Program-made: the position numbers and the translations under genes
Shown: positions 60,525 through 64,000 of the stretch, piece after piece
How the letters are laid out: each line of letters begins with the position of its first letter
Numbering within the stretch: the stretch's first letter is position 1
NCBI GenBank assembly: GCA_964556255.1
Contig: CAZKVQ010000003.1
Coordinates: forward strand, 32,259 to 96,258
Direction of reading: 5' to 3'
Length of the DNA: 64,000 bases
DNA from: JACJWR01 sp964556255
GTDB lineage: Bacteria > Actinomycetota > Actinomycetes > S36-B12 > UBA10799
Notes under the pieces: model-generated
What the model was told of the DNA's origin: nothing
What the model saw: only the letters and a program-made list of their open reading frames with translations
Databases searched by the model: none

Positions 60525-63034
60525 TCACTGGAAGGGGAACCACACCAGCGAGAAAGCGATGACTTTCACGTCGGACTTGGCGAGGGTGATGTCGACCTGG
60601 GAGATCTGAGCCGCGGTCTCATTGGCCTGCTCCGATAGCGCTGTGATCTCGTTCGCCAGCTCCTCTTCCAGACCCGCCATCTCGGCGGCTACGTCGTTGG
60701 CCTTCGACTCGGCCGCGGCCACCTTGTTGCGGGCGGCCATGGCCTTATTTGCGGTTGACGTCACAGAGGTGCGTGACCTGCGCCCTCCGAAGATGCCGCC
60801 CAACATGGATCCCACGGTGTCCATCGCCGCGTCCTGATAGGTGGCGGACTGCGCTTGCCTGGTGCGGTCGACGGCCGTGTTCGCTGTGTCCAGTCGTCGC
60901 TGCACCGTGGCCAACTTCTTCTCGTACTTGGTTCTCAGGGCAGCGACGGCCTTGTCGGCTTGGTCGGCCGCTGCCGCCTGGCAGCGTGCGGCGAAGTCTT
61001 CTGGTGTCTCGTCCACCCGCGAGTAGAGCTTGAGTGCGGGGTTTGCCGAGATCTTCAGGGTCTGATTCCGGGCGAGGTGGTCCGCCAGTTCCCGCTCGAG
61101 GGCGTTCCACCACGTCTTCGTCGACGTCACCGAGGGAAGCAGCTGATAGACGGCCCCGGGCGGTGGATCCAGGAGCAGGTCGCGGTCGTCGTAATCGACG
61201 GATCGCCAAGACGCCGGGTCCACTCGCTCGGCGATCGGGAACAGCACGCACTCGTACTCCTGGTCATTGCGGACCCCCGCCTTGGCGTCGTCGTATCGCA
61301 GCGTGACCCGCGCCATCACCGCACCTCGCAGGCGGCTGCCCGGGACCACTCCGAACTCGCCGGTCCAGTTCGCTCCAGGGTCGAGGAACCGGACGGGTAC
61401 GCCCGCAGCGATGGTCGGAGCGACGGGGGTTTCGTCATCGCCGAGGGCCACAGGTGCCCCGGCAGCCACCGCCGGCGCCATCGCGGCTGCCGTCGGATCC
61501 GGGGTCGCGACAGGGGCCGCGACAGGGGTAGTGGTTGCTTCAGGGGTCTGTGCGCCGGCGCTCGCTGAGGCGGCCTCCTGGCCTGTCGATTGGGGCGTCG
61601 CGGCTGCGTCTGGGAGGGGGGCCGCCGGAGCGGGTGCCGAATCGGGTGCCGGAGCTGTACCGGGCTTGAGCGAGGAGATCTGCTCCCTGGTGAGCGGCCC
61701 GCGCCGATAGCTCATTGCCCAGCGGGTGGTGATCACGTCGACCTTGTCTTGGCTCGCACGCTTCAGCACGAACTCCCGTTTGGCGAGTCCGGAGATGGTT
61801 GCCGACACCTGGTCCACATCGATCGTGCCCGCGGCACTGCTCAGTCCGGACAGCAGCCGCGCCTTGTCCTGCTCGGTCTGTAGCCGGCCGACCAGCCACG
61901 TGCCGGCGTTCGAAAGGGCCTTGTAGTCGACGTCGACGGGGTTCTGGGTACTCAGCACCACCCCGATACCGAACGCCCGCGCCTGCTTCAGCAGCAGCAT
62001 GATCGGCGCCTTCGTCGGCGGGTTGGCCGTGGGCGGCAGATATCCGGCCACCTCGTCCATGTACAGCAGCGCCCGCAGATCCCCGGTGCCGCTCTGCTGG
62101 CGCATCCACGTGATCAGCTTGGCCAGGACCATGGCCGTGACCGACTGCCGCTGTTCGTCGCTCAGGTGCGATGTTGTGATCACCGCCGCCCGCGGACGGC
62201 CGTCGGGGGAGCGCAGCAGCGAGCCGATGTCGATCGGGTCGCCCTGCAGCCAGGTGGCGAAACTTGGGGAGGCGAGTAGGCCATTGAGTTTCATAGCGAA
62301 CTTCCCGCGGTCGGCGGCCGGGAAGAAGGCATCGAGTTCCAGCACCCCCACCTTGCGGATGGGCGGCTGCTGCACTGCCGCGACCAGACCCGCGAGATCC
62401 AGGTCCCGCCCGGCGTTCCAGGAATCGGCGATGATGTTGGCGAGCAGGATGTGCTCACGGGAACTCAGCGGATCGGCGTCGACCCCGATCAGGTTCAGCA
62501 AACTGGAGCAGTACGCATCGATTTCCTCGGTGATCAGCGTCGGGTCGCTGCCCGGAGCCGGTGCCTTCAGGGATCCCACGATGTTCAGCGGGATGCCGTG
62601 GGTGGCCCCTGGGGTGTAGATNNNNNNNNNNCCTCCACACCGTCGTGGAGCGCTTTCACGTCGGCCGGCCCCAGCTCCCAGTCGGCCAGACCGCTCGTCC
62701 ACAATTGCGCCTGCGCGGCCGCGAATTCCTCCCTGCTGCTGCCCGACTTCTCGACATCGGAGTCGTTGACCCAAGGGGCGAACTCGGGTCCCGACAGTTC
62801 CGGGAAGGTCAGGGCGAGGTTGGTCAGGTCGCCCTTGGGGTCGATGAGGATGGCCGGCACCCCGGCGGCGAGGCACTCCTCGATCAGGTCGACCCCCAGG
62901 CCCGTCTTGCCGGATCCGGTCATACCGACGATGACGGCGTGTGTCGTCAACTCCCCGGAAGGGACAGCGGCGTTGGTGTCGGTCCTGGTGTGGTCGGCCG
63001 GGTTGACCCGGCCACCGATTCGAAGATCTGCCAT
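60525..63034 (-). CDS. HerA-like ATPase (helicase-like), interrupted by an assembly gap
   Basis: About 832 residues. The N-terminal part has Walker A VGMTGSGKTGLGVDLIEE, then ILIDPKGDLTNLA, typical of HerA/DUF853 ATPases; the middle holds Walker B in LLYMDEVAGYLPP and the arginine-rich VVLSTQNPVDVDY. A long C-terminal half has an Ala/Pro linker and a coiled coil (LATVQRRLDTANTAVDRTRQ onward). The reading frame is lost at the 10-N gap (62622-62631): the upstream piece ends at LHDGVE and the downstream piece resumes at IYTPGATHG in another frame, which is consistent with a wrong gap length rather than a real mutation. It is probably involved in DNA or protein processing. Confidence 0.83.
62622..62631. 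other. Assembly gap (10 N) inside the HerA-like gene
   Basis: Ten N between LHDGVE and IYTPGATHG of the ATPase. Related proteins have only a couple of residues here, so the true gap is probably very short. An 18-bp sequence next to it (62601-62618) recurs at 63493-63510, which may have confused assembly. Confidence 0.95.
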
Positions 63035-63126
63035 GGCACAAGAGATTAGGGCCGCCGCGGGTTGACTGTCGCGACTCCGGGCCGGGTGTTCGCCATTGTC
63101 GCCGTGTCTCCGCCGCTGGGAAGGCG

Positions 63127-63978
63127 TCAGCGCGGCAGGCGGGTGAGGCTCACCTCGACACCGAGGGACTCCGAGTGGCCCCCCGCGTAGATACCTTTCA
63201 ACGGGCTGACGTCGGCGTAGTCCCTACCGCGCGCCACTACGACGTGACCTTCCCCTACGAAACGACCGTTCGTCGGATCGAGCGCGTGCCACTCCCCGTC
63301 CCACACCTCGACCCAGGCATGGGACTCACCAGTGACGGTCTCGCCGATCTCGCCCCGGCCGGTGTAGAGGTACCCCGAGACGTAGCGCGCCGGGATGCCC
63401 AGCGGGCGCAGCAGTGACAGCGTCACATGCGAGAAGTCCTGGCAGACCCCGCGTCCGTGGCCCCAGGCCTCCGCAGCGGTAGTGAAGACGGTGGTGGCCC
63501 CTGGGGTGTAACTCAAATGAGCCTCCACTGCGCTCACCGCGGCATTGATTGCGGCCTGCGGCGTCGGGAGCTCAGCCAGTTCCGCCATCAGCGGGGCCCG
63601 ATCGGGATCTTCCCGGGCGTCATCGACATACCGGCTGGGCCGCAGATACTCGCACCAGCGGTCGCGCAGGACATCGTCGTCGAGTTCGTGCCACGAGCAG
63701 GAGTCCGACAACGGCATGGTTCCGCTCGTCTCGACCACGGACACCGAAGTGATCGCCAGGTGGGTGTGAGATTCGTGCAGGTCGAATGCCTCGACGGTGG
63801 TGCCGTGGTAGTCGGTGTAGCTCTGCACCCGGGCGGCGGGCGTGGTGTGCAGTTCGTGGGCGATCAGCAGTTGGCCACCGCCATCGGCAGGGGTCATCCG
63901 GGCCTCGTTGAAGGACACCGAGACGGGATTTGTGTACCTCAAACCGGTCTCGTGGGTGACTTTCAGCCGCCAACTCAT
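63127..63978 (-). CDS. Transglutaminase-like family protein
   Basis: A 283-residue protein with N-terminal bacterial transglutaminase-like region (MSWRLKVTHETGLRYTNPV) and the catalytic triad in the C-terminal half: Cys in HGRGVCQDFSH, His in GESHAWVEVW and Asp in HALDPTN. Members act as cysteine proteases or amide-forming enzymes; many accompany unrelated ATPase or peptidase genes. The frame extends to 63990, but ATG 63978 gives the family start. It lies 92 nt upstream of the ATPase gene on the same strand, so the two may be co-transcribed. Confidence 0.85.
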   Translation of the reverse strand: MSWRLKVTHETGLRYTNPVSVSFNEARMTPADGGGQLLIAHELHTTPAARVQSYTDYHGTTVEAFDLHESHTHLAITSVSVVETSGTMPLSDSCSWHELDDDVLRDRWCEYLRPSRYVDDAREDPDRAPLMAELAELPTPQAAINAAVSAVEAHLSYTPGATTVFTTAAEAWGHGRGVCQDFSHVTLSLLRPLGIPARYVSGYLYTGRGEIGETVTGESHAWVEVWDGEWHALDPTNGRFVGEGHVVVARGRDYADVSPLKGIYAGGHSESLGVEVSLTRLPR

Positions 63979-64000
63979 CAGTTGCTCCACACCGTTGTGC

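Noticed and set aside
62601..63510. 18-bp direct repeat (62601-62618 and 63493-63510) as an insertion mark
   Set aside because: Both copies lie inside coding sequence and encode YTPGAT in two intact proteins; coincidence is more likely than a mobile element.

Overview
The window is high-GC DNA from an actinobacterium (class Actinomycetia). I could not place it lower. The evidence is strong GC bias at third codon positions, frequent GTG starts, a SAM-IV riboswitch ahead of metY-metX (a class known mainly from Actinomycetales), Streptomyces-type 11-nt PHO boxes, DUF11/DUF5979 surface proteins and a group 1h [NiFe]-hydrogenase locus. Two runs of exactly 10 N (37707-37716 and 62622-62631) show that this is a scaffolded draft, perhaps a metagenome-assembled genome. 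No rRNA operon, CRISPR array or transposase was seen.

Layout. 1-3.6 kb: a SulP anion permease cut by the window edge and a PiT phosphate transporter diverge from a region with PHO boxes facing both ways, followed by a DoxX-like membrane protein. 3.7-16.7 kb: one long co-directional operon for a high-affinity, oxygen-tolerant group 1h [NiFe]-hydrogenase. It encodes a DUF1641 protein, a fused HypA-HypB nickel chaperone, small and large subunits, an endopeptidase, a module of TPR, small unknown, NifU-like and NHL proteins, then HypF, HypC, HypD and HypE. Most genes overlap or nearly touch. Such enzymes oxidise atmospheric H2 to support persistence. 16.7-29.7 kb: a methyltransferase-like protein, secreted hydrolases, a secreted beta-propeller, a PAS-GAF-GGDEF-EAL signalling protein and a MacB/FtsX-type ABC exporter.

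29.7-33.3 kb: a sedolisin protease and a 22-bp duplication of a tRNA-Arg 3' end that brackets a tiny exported protein. 33.3-45.7 kb: a roughly 2,275-residue secreted DUF11/DUF5979 protein, an adenine/adenosine deaminase, a parallel beta-helix/FN3 protein, a HisA/PriA-like isomerase with a substituted catalytic acid, and an AI-2E-type permease. 45.7-51.7 kb: a sulfur region with an array of three phased palindromes before a sulfonate/nitrate-type ABC transporter, then the SAM-IV riboswitch with metY and metX. 51.7-64 kb: a FUSC transporter, an overlapping trio (Tat-exported metallophosphoesterase, lipoprotein, membrane protein), a hydrolase, a phosphodiester glycosidase-like protein, DUF805, TetR, a HerA-like ATPase interrupted by a gap, and a transglutaminase-like protease.

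The best lead is the hydrogenase locus: it carries a fused HypA-HypB and a conserved accessory module whose NifU-like member has lost its cluster-binding cysteines. Second-tier leads are the two-way PHO promoter, the three-operator array at 45.94 kb, the HisA paralogue, and a C-terminal module apparently shared by two unrelated exported proteins.
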